From Neocallimastix lanati (nom. inval.) (taxonomy: Eukaryota > Neocallimastigomycota > Neocallimastigomycetes > Neocallimastigales > Neocallimastigaceae): 64,000 nucleotides of DNA. Made by a program: the position numbers and the translations under genes. The stretch lies in contig JACVTC010000184.1 of NCBI GenBank assembly GCA_016946835.1, positions 1-64,000 on the forward strand, in the 5' to 3' direction. How positions within the stretch are numbered: position 1 is the first letter of the stretch; the number at the start of each line of letters is the position of its first letter. The notes beneath the pieces were generated by a model that saw only the letters and a program-made list of their open reading frames with translations, did no database searches and was not told the DNA's origin. Positions 23,838 through 35,273 of the stretch are shown here, piece by piece.

Positions 23838-24421
23838 TGTCCAAGGAAACAACTTTGAGCTTTAAAGAATTGAAAAAAGAATTAAGAGATATTGTGAAAC
23901 TTAGCAAGGACAATTTAGATATTAAGTCCTGGGCTACTGTATTAAAACTTTGGATCAAGATACAAGGTGTTACAGATCCAGAAACAATATTTAATGCTTG
24001 TTTACTTACCAGCTCTGGTGAAGTACAACGCGTTATTGAAGATTTGGGAGAAGATAGTGATGATGAAAGTGATGATTCATCAGATGAAGAAGAAGATGAT
24101 GATGAAGAAGAAAATGTTGATGATGATATTAAATTTCCTTCTCTTGGAAAAATTATTTCAAGTCTTGAAAATTTTTACGGTATTAAAGAAGACCAAAATT
24201 TACTTCTTAAAGAACTTCGTGCAATGCGAATTAAAAGAAACGAAAAGATTAAAGACTTTAATGTAAGATATAGAACTTTGTACACTAAACTTGATAAAAA
24301 GAGAAGAAAGCGTATTGGTGTACTAGATTATATTGATTCTATTCAAAATAATTATGAAGCCTGGAAGAAATTATCCCTTAAAGATGATATAAGTATGGAT
24401 AAAGCTTTCAAAATTGCCGAG
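23838..24421 (+). pseudogene. gag: A2 gag, 5' part
   Basis: The same Gag start (MSKETTLSFKELKKELRDIV), acidic tract and capsid region as A1. It is interrupted by the inserted element that begins at 24422; the zinc-knuckle part lies beyond the insertion. Confidence 0.88.
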
Positions 24422-25193
24422 TGTAAAGATATTATTAATATCTTTAAATAATTTTAATTAAATTTATTCATAAATTTAAGTAAAATTAAAATAAATTTAT
24501 TTGAAATCACGTGTATAAAATTATTGAAAATATTTTTAACATAATTTCGATTTTTTCCCAATCATACTAATAAATTAAAAATTTCTCTTGTGAAACTAGT
24601 ATTTGAAAATCATTTCTTTTTATGTAATTTAATTTAAATAATAAGAGTTAAGGTTTTTCACAAGATAAATTAACAACATGAAACTATGCAATTAGTCATG
24701 TTGAAACTTACGGCATTTTATGCTAAATTTATATTAAATAATTATGACAACTTTTATATTATTTTTAAATAGAAAATATATAATAAATTTACTAATAATA
24801 TTTAAATAATAAATAAATAATAAATGAACTCAATTAGAATTGATTATATTTATTTTAGTTATTAATTATAATTCTCTTTATTTAGTAATAGTTAATTATT
24901 TATTATTAGTTTAGGTTAGTATTGTTTTTAAATAAATAGCTAGATAATATAATTCAATAGGAATTATATATTATAAATGTAATAAGATAAAAATATAAAT
25001 AGTTATCAAATTTCATGTATTTTAATCGATGTAATTGTTATTAACGATTTCTTGTTAATAACACTTTAGAATAAATAAAGATTTTAATATTTAAAAAAAT
25101 TAATAAAACTTGTTCTTTAAAACTATTATTTTGTGTTTTAGTGTTATTATTGAAGTGTTGATTTATAATCTATTTTTTTACCAAAACTTTATA
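24422..25193. mobile_element. LTR-like insertion within A2 gag
   Basis: 772 bp starting TGTAAAGATA and ending AACTTTATA, flanked by a perfect 5-bp CCGAG duplication (24417-24421 and 25194-25198). No ORF. It is probably a solo LTR of a family not otherwise represented here; the ends T(G/A)TAAAG are inverted. Confidence 0.75.
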
Positions 25194-25525
25194 CCGAGAA
25201 AGTAGATAGACTTTCTGTAAGGAACAATAATATTAATACCTATAATGTTAATAATTCCCAACATAATCAAAATAATCAAAACGGTAATACTTCAAGACTT
25301 TATCCTAAAAGAAGAAACGAAACTTTCCAAACAAGTCAAACAAATAATAAACCGAAACCTCAAGATATTATTGAAGAATCAACCCAGAAAATGAGAAATT
25401 TATCTGTTAAAACTTGCTTCTTCTGTAAGGAAGAAGGTCATTACTCATACTATTGCCCTCAATTAAATAAGATTATGGAAAAAAATAAAAAAGAAATATA
25501 TTCCAAAAAGTCTTTAAACTTCTAA
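25194..25525 (+). pseudogene. gag: A2 gag, 3' part with zinc knuckle
   Basis: The continuation of Gag after the nested insertion, with CFFCKEEGHYSYYC and the same gag/pol junction as in A1. Confidence 0.85.
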
Positions 25526-25707
25526 ATGGGAGCAGAAGCACTCCCAATGACAAAACAATAGCTTCATTAAATAATTTACAAAATAATACTTTTACTAAGA
25601 ATACTCCAATTGATAATAATTCCTTTAATGAAGAATCTGAAGAATCTGATTTTAGTGACACAACTGAAAGTGAGGATGATATCATTATAAATGCTATAAA
25701 AAGAAAA

Positions 25708-28700
25708 ATGAATGATAATAACAGCGAAAAAGAAGAAAATAATTCCAAGAAAGTACATAAAAGTTTAAAAGATAATCCACGTCCTTTCGCAACTCCTGCT
25801 TTAAGAAAGAAGAAAGAAAATGAGCTACATAATAAACCAAATAAAGTTTATAAAAATCAAATACTTCCTTCAATTTTAACTCAACCAAATATTAACAAAG
25901 AAAAACAAAAAGAAAAGGAATTAAGAAATATGACAAGAGTAAGAGAAAGTAAAGAAGAAAACAACAATTATTCATCAAAAGGAAAGGAAAAAGTTGAATC
26001 TGAAGATATACTTGTAATCGATAATGAAATAGAAGATCTAGAAATGAATAAAGATAATCAACAAAATAAAACTAATACTTTGGAAAAATTAATTTCAACA
26101 AAAACTAAAGAAACTAATAATGGAAATACTCAGTTAGTAAAAAGGAATATCAAAATGATGAATAATAAAGAACCTTACAATATTATGGATGATTTAAATA
26201 ATCTTAAATCCAGTATTACGATAGGTCAACTCTTGAATGCATGTCCGAAAATTCGTTCACAATTAACTCAAGGTTTAAAGTTAGAAAAATCAAAAATAAT
26301 TGGAACTGTAGACAATATAATAGCACGAACTTTATTAGTAAATAACTATGATCATAGCTACATAAGTAAAAGTAATGAAGTAGCCGAAGAAGACTTAGCA
26401 ATGGTTGATGCAAGTGTTGACGGAGTACTAGGAAAACTTTTAATTGATTCTTGTAGTAACCTAAGCATCGTTACTAAGCAGTATTTTGATAAATTACCTG
26501 GTGAATATGAAACAGTTGGAAAAAGTCGTGGAAGAATCCAACTAGCAACACAAGATGAAGAATACTCGGAAGGAATTATTGTTCGATTACCAGTAAAAAT
26601 TAATAATTATGAATTTAATGCGGACTTTAGAATTATTGAGAAAGAAGACTCTTTTTATGATATGTTAATAAACTTTAAAACTCAAATCGATCATTGTTTA
26701 TTTATTCATCCGACCTTAAACAGTTTATGTAAACTTTTGTCAGAAAGTGAATACGAAGAAATAGCTAAAATAAATAATCAATATTATGATGAAGGAAGTA
26801 TAATTTGCACTATTAGAAAAGTTAAAGAAACGAATAATGAAAAGGAAATTATAAAGGAATTAACTCCAATGGAATTTATTGAGAGTGGTGAATTTTTAAG
26901 TACCTAAATAAAGATTATAAAGAACAAATTATTAAAATTCTCAAAGAAATGATTGACATAGTTGCCACTTCAACAGAAGAACTAACTCCTTCTAAACTTT
27001 CACCACATAAGATCCGTTTAAAAGCTAATGCAAAGCCAGTAAAATTACGAAGTTATAGGTTAACTAAATTAAAATCAGATATCTTAAAAGAAGAACTTAC
27101 AAAGCTTATTAAGAAAGGATTGATAGAACCATCCTGTTCAGAATGGTCATCTCCAGTAGTACTTATTCTAAAACACAATGGAAAGTGGCGCTTGTGCATT
27201 GACTACCGAAAAGTCAATGATATGACAGAAAAAGATTCTTATTCAGTTCCATATATAGATGAAATTTTTGATAGTCTCGGAGGAGCTAAAATATTTACAA
27301 CTCTTGATTTATTTTCTGGTTTTCACCAAATCTTAATGGATGAAGAAAGCGTTGAAGTAACCACTTTCACTACTAAGTTTGGAAATTATCAATTTAAGGT
27401 TATGCCTTTTGGACTTACTGGAGCTCCCTCAACCTTCCAAAGAGAAATGAATAAAATTTTATTCCCTTTTATTGGTGAATTTGTTTATGTATTTATTGAT
27501 GATGTTTTGATCTATTCAAAAAGTATCGAAGAACATTTAATTCATATTAAACAAGTATTAGAAGTATTTAAAGAAAACAAGTTAAAAATTAATATTGAAA
27601 AGTGCCATTTTCTTCAAACTGAAGTTGATGTATTAGGTCACAAACTTACTACTAAAGGATTAAGTCCCATGGAAAGCAAAATAACAGCTATTAAGAAGTG
27701 GGAAACCCCTTCATCAATTCATGAATTAAGATCATTTCTAGGAGCAGTAGGATATTATCGTGACTTTATTCCTAAATATGCTCAAATTACCTCACCTTTA
27801 TGTAAATTATTAAAAAAGAATACTAAATATGAATGGAATAAAGAACAACAAGAAAGCTTTGAACTCCTAAAAGAAAAATTAATCAATGCACCTATTCTAA
27901 AATTTCCGTCATTTGACAAACCTTTTATCATTAGAACTGATGCTTCGTATAATGGAATTGGTGGAGTTCTTTTACAAAAAGAAGAAGAAACCGGTAAGGA
28001 GCATCCAATACACTTTATAAGTAGAAGTTTAAAGAAAGCTGAAAAGAATTATGGTATTACCGATTTGGAAGGAACCGCTTTGTTTTACTGTATGACTAAA
28101 TTTAAATCTTATATTGAAGGAAATCCATTACCTACAACTATTTACACAGATCATAAACCATTAGTTGGTTTATTTAAAAATAAAGAACCTTTGAATGCAA
28201 GGCAAACAAGATGGTGTCTAAACGCTAGTATGCTTGGAATTAATATAAAATATGAATCAGGCAAAAAGAATGTGTTAGCTGATGCTCTTTCAAGAATGAA
28301 AAGTAAGGAAGAGAGAAAGATATTATTAACAAAAATTACTAATGGAAATAATGAAGAATTATTATCTAAAGTTATAAAGGAATTTATTAATGAAAAGTTT
28401 ACTGTTATTGATGGTGAAGATTACTTTATCGACAATGGAAATTATAGAAAATTAATAACAGATGAAAATGAAAAATTTAAATTAATTTTAGAAGCTCATA
28501 ATATTGGCCACGAAGGATATTACAAAACATATCAAAGACTTAAGAAAAACTTTTATTGGAATCATATGATTAAAGATATCAAAAGAATTGTTAGTAATTG
28601 TGAAAAATGCCAGTTAAATCGTCCTCAACCATATCCAGAACCAACCGAAAACCATCCAACTAAAGTAGAGGGTCCCTTTGTGCATTTAGGATTAGATATT

Positions 28701-29522
28701 ATAGGACCTTTGCCAAAAACAAGAAATAACAATCAATATATTATCGTTACAGTTGATTATTTCACCAAATGGGTTGAAGCTGAACCCACTGAGAATATAA
28801 CTTCCTATGATGTAATTAAATTTTTAATAAACGTTTTTGCAAGACATGGTGTGCCTCAAGTTATTACTACTGATAATGGAGTCCAATTCACCTCCGACAT
28901 GACAAAAATCTTTCTTGACCTTTATGATGTTTATGTAAAATTCATAGCTACCTATCACCCTGAATCCAATGGTCTCACTGAAAACCGAAATAAAGAAATT
29001 GGAAAATTGCTTCGTTTATTAGGAAGGAAAAATCAAGATTGGGATGAAGTTTTACCTTCTGCTTTATGGGCACTTCGAACTACCAAAAACACAGCTACTG
29101 GACATTCTAGTTTTGAATTAGTATATGGAAGAGAAGACCAACAGCCATATGATATAGCCATAAGAACAATTGAAAATGCAGGTAAATCGTATGATGAAAT
29201 TTTAATGGAAAAATTTGTTCGTCATTATCAATGGACTAGAGAATCATGCGAAAATGTGAAGAATGCTAACAAGTATTGGGCAACAAGACGAGAAGAACAA
29301 ATAAGTATGAAAAAAGGAAAAGAATTAAAGGCTGGTGATCTTGTTCTTGTTAGAAACTTTAGCCGCACTAAGCTAGAACCATATTACAATGGACCATTTA
29401 AAATTTTAAAAATTCAATTCAACACGGCAACCCTAATCGATCAGAAAACTGGAAAGCAACTCGATAGGAATGTTCACTTTAAAAATTTAGTAAAGTTTAA
29501 CTTCGCTTACAGAGAAGCTTGA
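25708..29522 (+). pseudogene. pol: A2 pol, broken
   Basis: Nearly identical to A1 Pol across protease-like, RT (FIDDVLIYSK), RNase H and integrase (TDNGVQFTSD) segments, with about one break. It lies between the gag remnant and the 3' LTR. Confidence 0.88.
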
Positions 29523-29540
29523 ATCTTCGTCGGGGCATCT

Positions 29541-30028
29541 TGATAAGAATGTACTAAATAATGCATTCTTAATTAAATCTACGATTTATTTCTAATACAT
29601 TATGTGTACATTATTATTTTTTGTACTTTAATAAATTTTTAAATCCAAAGATCAAAAATTAAATCAAAAATTATATTAAACTTTATATTTTTATATTAAA
29701 TCTTATATTAAAAGTAATATTTTTATATATTTAAAACTTATATTAGCAATATTAATAATAAATCTTATTTTTTTTTATTTTTATATTAATAATGAAAATT
29801 TGTATTAATAATATTTTTATATATTGATAATTAAAAATTTATATATTATATTTTAACTTTTATTATAAAATTTTATATCGAAATGTTTTATTTTATATTG
29901 AAAAATATTTTATTTTATTAAAAACCTTTATATTAGAATAGTATTTTTATTTCTATTTGAATAATTTAACAGATTGTAATAAAAATTATAGCCAATTAAA
30001 TAAATTCTTATTAGTAATATTTTAGATA

Positions 30029-30079
<51 letters not shown>

Positions 30080-30380
30080 TTTTATTAATATTATAAATGT
30101 ATTTTATTTATATTGTTATAATTAAATTTTACATAATTGATTATAAAATTCAATTTAAATTTAATAGTTTTTATAAAAAAAAAAAAAATAAATAAAATGT
30201 AATTTAGTGGCAAGAACAACTTTTATGCCTTGAAAAAAGTATAAATAGTTGTAAATTTTGCTACCAATTTTTAAAAATCATCAAATAAAATCAAATAAAT
30301 TTATAAATAAAAATAATAAATAAATAAATAAAATTTGTGTTTCTTACTTTATTTTTATTTAATTCTCTAAAACCTTAACA
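29541..30380 (+). repeat. A2 3' LTR
   Basis: Matches the A2 5' LTR apart from A-run length and a few substitutions. Followed by TAGC. Confidence 0.9.
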
Positions 30381-30385
30381 TAGCG

Positions 30386-31269
30386 TGTTAGAAATTGAAA
30401 TAAAAATTCTTTTATATCAATTTCTAATCTACAATTTTATATTAATAATATTATTATTAACTAAAATTGAGAAATTTAAATTTGTTTTATTAAAATAAAT
30501 CGAGTTTACTATAAGAAAATTTAAATAAATTTAATTTATTTTTTTTTTTTTTTTAAAAAAAAAAATAATAAATAAAATTTATTTTAAGATTAAAAAAGAA
30601 TAAATTTGTTGTTATTAATTTATAAAATTTTATTGTTATTATTATTTTTCTTATAATAATAACTCTTAATTTCTAAAAGAACTTAAGAGTCTCTATTTAT
30701 ACTTTTTCAAAATTTTAAATTAAATATTGTCTAATCTTAACAAATTTCTTATTTAGGAAAAGATTAGAAGAAAAACCTAAATAAGTTTCGATTAATATTC
30801 TAAACATATTAATCATCGGATCATTAAGTAAAACCGATACCAATCAGTATTCGGGAAAACCTTAAAGATCGATTTTCTAATTATTTTTATAATAAATAAT
30901 TTTAATTAAATGTCCAAAATAATAAATAAAAAAAATTAAAAATTGAAAAAATTTGTCCAAATTTAGAAAAAATTTTTTGTTATGAAAAATTTTAAATAAT
31001 TTTTGATTATGTCTAAACATTTAAATAATAATTATAACGAATAAATATTAACTAATATTAATAAAATTTTTAATTATTAAGTTTAACTAATAATTGGTTA
31101 ACTACTCCTAATTTTTAAATAATTTTACATGTAATAGTTATAGTACATTGTTACAAAATAAATAATGATAATGTAAAAATAATGTATTTCTAATTATTAA
31201 GTATTTAATATATTAATACATAATAAGAAATAATAATTAAAATTTAAAAATTTATTATTATTTCTTACA
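30386..31269 (-). mobile_element. solo LTR I (hairpin family), reverse orientation
   Basis: About 884 bp starting TGTTAGAAATTG and ending TTTCTTACA. On the minus strand it carries a TATA-like GTATAAATAG and the conserved inverted repeat (30663-30689). The left flank is TAGCG (shared with A2) and the right spacer is TTG. No clear duplication, so one end may be altered. Confidence 0.6.
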
Positions 31270-31272
31270 TTG

Positions 31273-31740
31273 TGATACGTGACCACTATAAAAATGGTAT
31301 TTAGGTAGATTCTTTAGGTTAAAGAAATACTTAAATATTATTGGTCAATAATAATTTTATAATAATATATATAATTTTAGAATAATAATTATTAAACGGG
31401 GAATTCTTTTATTTATAAGTTTATACTTATGATAAATTAATTCACATAAATAGCTATTTTTATATTTTATTTTAGTATAGTTAAAAGAGATATTATATAT
31501 ATTTGAGATAATTAATTATAATATTTATATAAAAGAGTAATAATAATAATAATTGATGTAATAATTAATAATTAATAATAAATAAAGAGAACATTAAAAA
31601 GATATAATTATTACTTTATTTTGTATTATTGTATGTGTTATTTCTATTTAATATTAGAATATATTATTTTGTCATAATTCCTTATTGTCATTGCCCATAA
31701 ATAAATATTAATTTAGATACATAAATAAAATATCGTATCA
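31273..31740. mobile_element. solo LTR J1
   Basis: 468 bp starting TGATACGTGACC and ending ATATCGTATCA, with inverted ends TGATACG/CGTATCA. Related copies are J2 (32229-32746), its inverted twin (32938-33455) and J3 (55319-56990). No coding capacity. Confidence 0.75.
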
Positions 31741-31744
31741 TTTG

Positions 31745-32225
31745 TGTAAGAAATTACTTATAAAATTAATTATAAATAATTTCTTAACTACAAATTAACA
31801 TTAATTATTACTAATTAACATTAATTTGAGAAAATAAAATTAAATATAATTAAATAAATATAAAATAATATAAATAAATAATTATACTTAACTTAAATAT
31901 AAGATAGAGTTTATTATAGAAAGTTTATAATAAACAATAACACAAAAGGAATAAAAGACACAAATATTTATGAAATATGTTTTATTAAAAGGGTTTTGTT
32001 TTTTTAATTAATTATTTTATTTTAATTATTATTTATTATAAAAATTCTAAAATAATAACTCTTGATTTCTCGAAGAGAACTCAAGAGAATCAAATATATA
32101 TAAATTAATAAATAAATATTATTGGTTAAACTAAATAAATAATTTAATGTATTAAATTAATGTATTAAATAAGAAAGATAGATAAATTTTATAATAAAAT
32201 AATAAATTTATCTAAGTTTCTTACA
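31745..32225 (-). mobile_element. solo LTR K (hairpin family), reverse orientation
   Basis: 481 bp with ends TGTAAG and CTTACA, flanked by ATTTG and TTTTG (4 of 5 bases match). The right copy overlaps the TG of J2. The conserved inverted repeat on the minus strand is at 32059-32087. Confidence 0.65.
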
Positions 32226-32228
32226 TTT

Positions 32229-32746
32229 TGATACGGTACCACCATAAATACCATAATTTAGTGAAATTTAGGTTAGAAATTATTTGATGAAATCTTATTG
32301 GTTAATAATAATTTAGTAATAATATATATAGTTAGTAAATAATAATAGTTTAAGGAATGGTTCTTTTATTAATATTAATTTAGTTTATTAATAATTTAAC
32401 CTAAAAACATGTTTATTAGTATAGTTTAGTGTAGTTTTATATTTAGTTTACATTAATAATATGAGAGATTTTAGTAATTAATTATATTTTATTGAATGAT
32501 TTAATTATATTTTAACTAGTTAATAATTATTTTATATTGATGAATAATAAATAATGTATTTTTATTGATGAATGATAATAAATAAATAAAATAAATAAAC
32601 TAAATATTAAAGTGTGAATATTATTATTGTGTGTATTATTCTATATAATATTTGAATATATTATTTTGTCAATTATTCCCTACTGTTATCGTCCAAATAA
32701 AATAAAATAAATATTGATATTGATGTTTAATAAAAATATCGTATCA
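32229..32746 (+). mobile_element. solo LTR J2, left arm of a palindrome
   Basis: 518 bp from TGATACGGTACCACC to ATCGTATCA. The reverse complement of the same sequence, also 518 bp, is at 32938-33455. Confidence 0.75.
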
Positions 32747-32937
32747 TAATTATTTTATATTGATGAATAATAAATAATGTATTTTTATTGATGAATGATA
32801 ATAAATAAATAAAATAAATAAACTAAATATTAAAGTGTGAATATTATTATTGTGTGTATTATTCTATATAATATTTGAATATATTATTTTGTCAATTATT
32901 CCCTACTGTTATCGTCCAAATAAAATAAAATAAATTA
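32747..32937 (+). repeat. partial J2 copy between the inverted arms
   Basis: 191 bp that repeat, in direct orientation, the 3' third of the J2 LTR (starting at ATTATTTTATATTGATG and running to TAAAATAAAATAAAT), so the palindrome centre is a third, partial copy. Confidence 0.75.
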
Positions 32938-33455
32938 TGATACGATATTTTTATTAAACATCAATATCAATATTTATTTTATTTTATTTGGACGATAACA
33001 GTAGGGAATAATTGACAAAATAATATATTCAAATATTATATAGAATAATACACACAATAATAATATTCACACTTTAATATTTAGTTTATTTATTTTATTT
33101 ATTTATTATCATTCATCAATAAAAATACATTATTTATTATTCATCAATATAAAATAATTATTAACTAGTTAAAATATAATTAAATCATTCAATAAAATAT
33201 AATTAATTACTAAAATCTCTCATATTATTAATGTAAACTAAATATAAAACTACACTAAACTATACTAATAAACATGTTTTTAGGTTAAATTATTAATAAA
33301 CTAAATTAATATTAATAAAAGAACCATTCCTTAAACTATTATTATTTACTAACTATATATATTATTACTAAATTATTATTAACCAATAAGATTTCATCAA
33401 ATAATTTCTAACCTAAATTTCACTAAATTATGGTATTTATGGTGGTACCGTATCA
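32938..33455 (-). mobile_element. solo LTR J2, inverted right arm
   Basis: Begins TGATACGATATTT and ends GGTACCGTATCA. It is essentially the exact reverse complement of 32229-32746. Confidence 0.75.
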
Positions 33456-33459
33456 TTTT

Positions 33460-33502
33460 TGATAAGAATGTACTAAATAATGCATTCTTAATTAAATCTA
33501 CG
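33460..33502 (+). repeat. A3 5' LTR, first 43 bp
   Basis: TGATAAGAATGTACTAAAT start. The last 14 bases, TAATTAAATCTACG, are repeated where the LTR resumes at 35794. Confidence 0.9.
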
Positions 33503-33559
33503 GAATTTTATTTAAAAATCAATTATATAATAATTTTATTATAAAAATAACTATTAACA

Positions 33560-33676
33560 ATGGGTATTCCATCAGTTATTCTTAAGTTAGCTATCAAGTA
33601 CGGAGGAAAGGTCATCAGATGGTTCCGCGACGGTTTGGCCGTTAACGAAATCTTAAGACGTCTCGGTCTTAACTAA
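33560..33676 (+). CDS. 38-aa cationic leaderless peptide, bacteriocin-like (candidate)
   Basis: ATG in good context (AACA before ATGG), 57 nt after the 5' end of the retroposed insert, ending in TAA. Base use is 50 G/C of 117 (43%) against roughly 10-15% around it, with many C-ending codons (ATC, TAC, GTC, TTC, CGC, GAC, AAC), as in highly expressed or transferred genes. The peptide begins MGIPSVILKLAIKYGG and continues KVIRWF, then GLAVNEILRRLG. It has 7 Lys/Arg against 2 Asp/Glu, is amphipathic and helix-prone, and has no Cys and no signal peptide. The KL..K(Y/F)G..V...(W/Y)F...G.A.N.I pattern recalls leaderless bacteriocins (enterocin L50A; more loosely lacticin Q and aureocin A53). That comparison is from memory, without a search. 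It is not recognised as a known fungal gene. Chance ORF is possible but unlikely given composition. Confidence 0.6.
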   Translation: MGIPSVILKLAIKYGGKVIRWFRDGLAVNEILRRLGLN

Positions 33677-34004
33677 GAAGTTCAATATAAGAGTTATAAA
33701 TATTTTTATAAAAAATATATTTAAAGATAAATTTACACTTTTTAGAATTAAAAATTAATTTTATAGTTAAAACTATCTTAGAAATTAGTAAACTAGATAA
33801 AACTTCAATTTAAGTCTTAAATTACTAAATTAGTTATACAAGTGATTTATATATAAAACAACTTATATTTTAAATAATTAGCTTTAAAGAAAATTAAAGT
33901 AAAAAAATTGAATATATATAATATTCCAATTAATTTCTTTATTTATTTTATTATTATATAAAATAATAAAAAAAGATATTAATGTTTTTAAATGAAAAAG
34001 AAAG

Positions 34005-34043
<39 letters not shown>

Positions 34044-34211
34044 AATATATATATTATATTTATAAAGAAAAACTAAAAAATTAAAAATTAAAATAAAAAG
34101 AAAATTAGAAATAATAATAAATGAAATAATGAAAAGAAAAATAAAATAGTAAAAATAAAATAAAAAAAGATATCTTTTTATTTAAATAATAGTTAAAATT
34201 GAATTCAATAA

Positions 34212-34256
<45 letters not shown>

Positions 34257-34876
34257 AACAACAAAAAAATGTAAAATATTTAATAATTTGAATACGTATT
34301 TAAATGTAATGTAATGTAAATTATTGTGGATAAAAATGTTTTCCAAATTTTTAATATAAATTTAAATGTATTCCAAATTATTAATTTAAATAATTTTCTC
34401 AAAAATTTATGACTAAATTATTTGGAGAATTTACGTAACAATTACTCAGTTGAATCACGAAACTTCATAAATTAAAAAATAATTAGTCATTAATTAGTTA
34501 AATTAAAATAATTAAAGGAATATTGCCTTTTCCGTTTGTTTACAAAAACTTGCCGTTTTGTTTACTTGTCTTTTAAATTATAGAAATTCTAAAAATAAAA
34601 ATAGCAAGTTGTGGTTTAGTAAATTGGTTTTCACAACTTGGCAAAATTTAAATTAAATATATGGATAGAATATATTTAATCATATAATTAATGAATTAAA
34701 CTCTAAATTCTCTTCATAGAAAATTTTAGAAAAATTAGATAGTTTTAAATAGGATTTATATTAAAATAATTCATAACATTTCATGTAATTTATTAAATAA
34801 TGTAATTGATAATATAAAATAATATGTTTATGTAATTTATTAAAATTTATTTTGATTTAAAACTTTATTTTGAAAA

Positions 34877-35100
34877 AGTATAAAAAGAGTTAATTTTTCA
34901 ACTATTGAACGATAGTTGGAAAATCGTATAGAATAGGAAAATCGTATAGAATAGGAAAATTTGAATTTTATTATTAGTTTCGTAACTATTATTAGAATAG
35001 TTACTTTCTTATAAAACAATTATATTATAGTTTGTAAAACCTTAACTGCTAGTGGGAACTCCGGAAAGGACCCTGCGTTACCCAGTTAAGTGGTTGTTGA
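34877..35100 (+). other. LTR-end-like segment inside the retroposed insert
   Basis: Contains a TATA-like AGTATAAAAAGAG, an 18-bp direct repeat (two copies of ATCGTATAGAATAGG separated by AAA, 34922-34958) and GTAAAACCTTAAC followed by GGGAACTCCGGAAAGG. The order resembles an LTR promoter, LTR end and downstream leader. It may be a transcript or LTR fragment of an unlisted element. Confidence 0.35.
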
Positions 35101-35273
35101 AAATTAGTTAATAAATAAAATAAATAAATAAAAGAAATTAAAAAAGAAAATAATTAATTAAATAATAGAGGTTTAAGATATAGTGTTATTAGTGTAGTAA
35201 AGTTAGTTTAGAATAGCCACAAACCTAGACTTGATAAGTACTTTATTTTACAAAAAAAAAAAAAAAAAAAAAA

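Larger units (their letters stand above)
21488..30380 (+). mobile_element. LTR retrotransposon A2, Ty3/gypsy, broken
   Basis: A second copy of the A family (8.9 kb) with LTRs at 21488-22316 and 29541-30380 that differ by few bases and an A-run length, so it too is fairly young. Gag is split by a nested 772-bp LTR-like insertion (24422-25193), and there is about one further break in pol. Right flank TAGC; the left flank AGC has been altered by the arrival of H. Leader blocks and the 40-bp repeat are shared with A1. Confidence 0.9.

Noticed and set aside
32229-33455. DNA transposon with long terminal inverted repeats
   Set aside because: The arms are complete TG..CA LTRs related to the single LTRs J1 and J3; there is no transposase and no typical target duplication at the outer ends.
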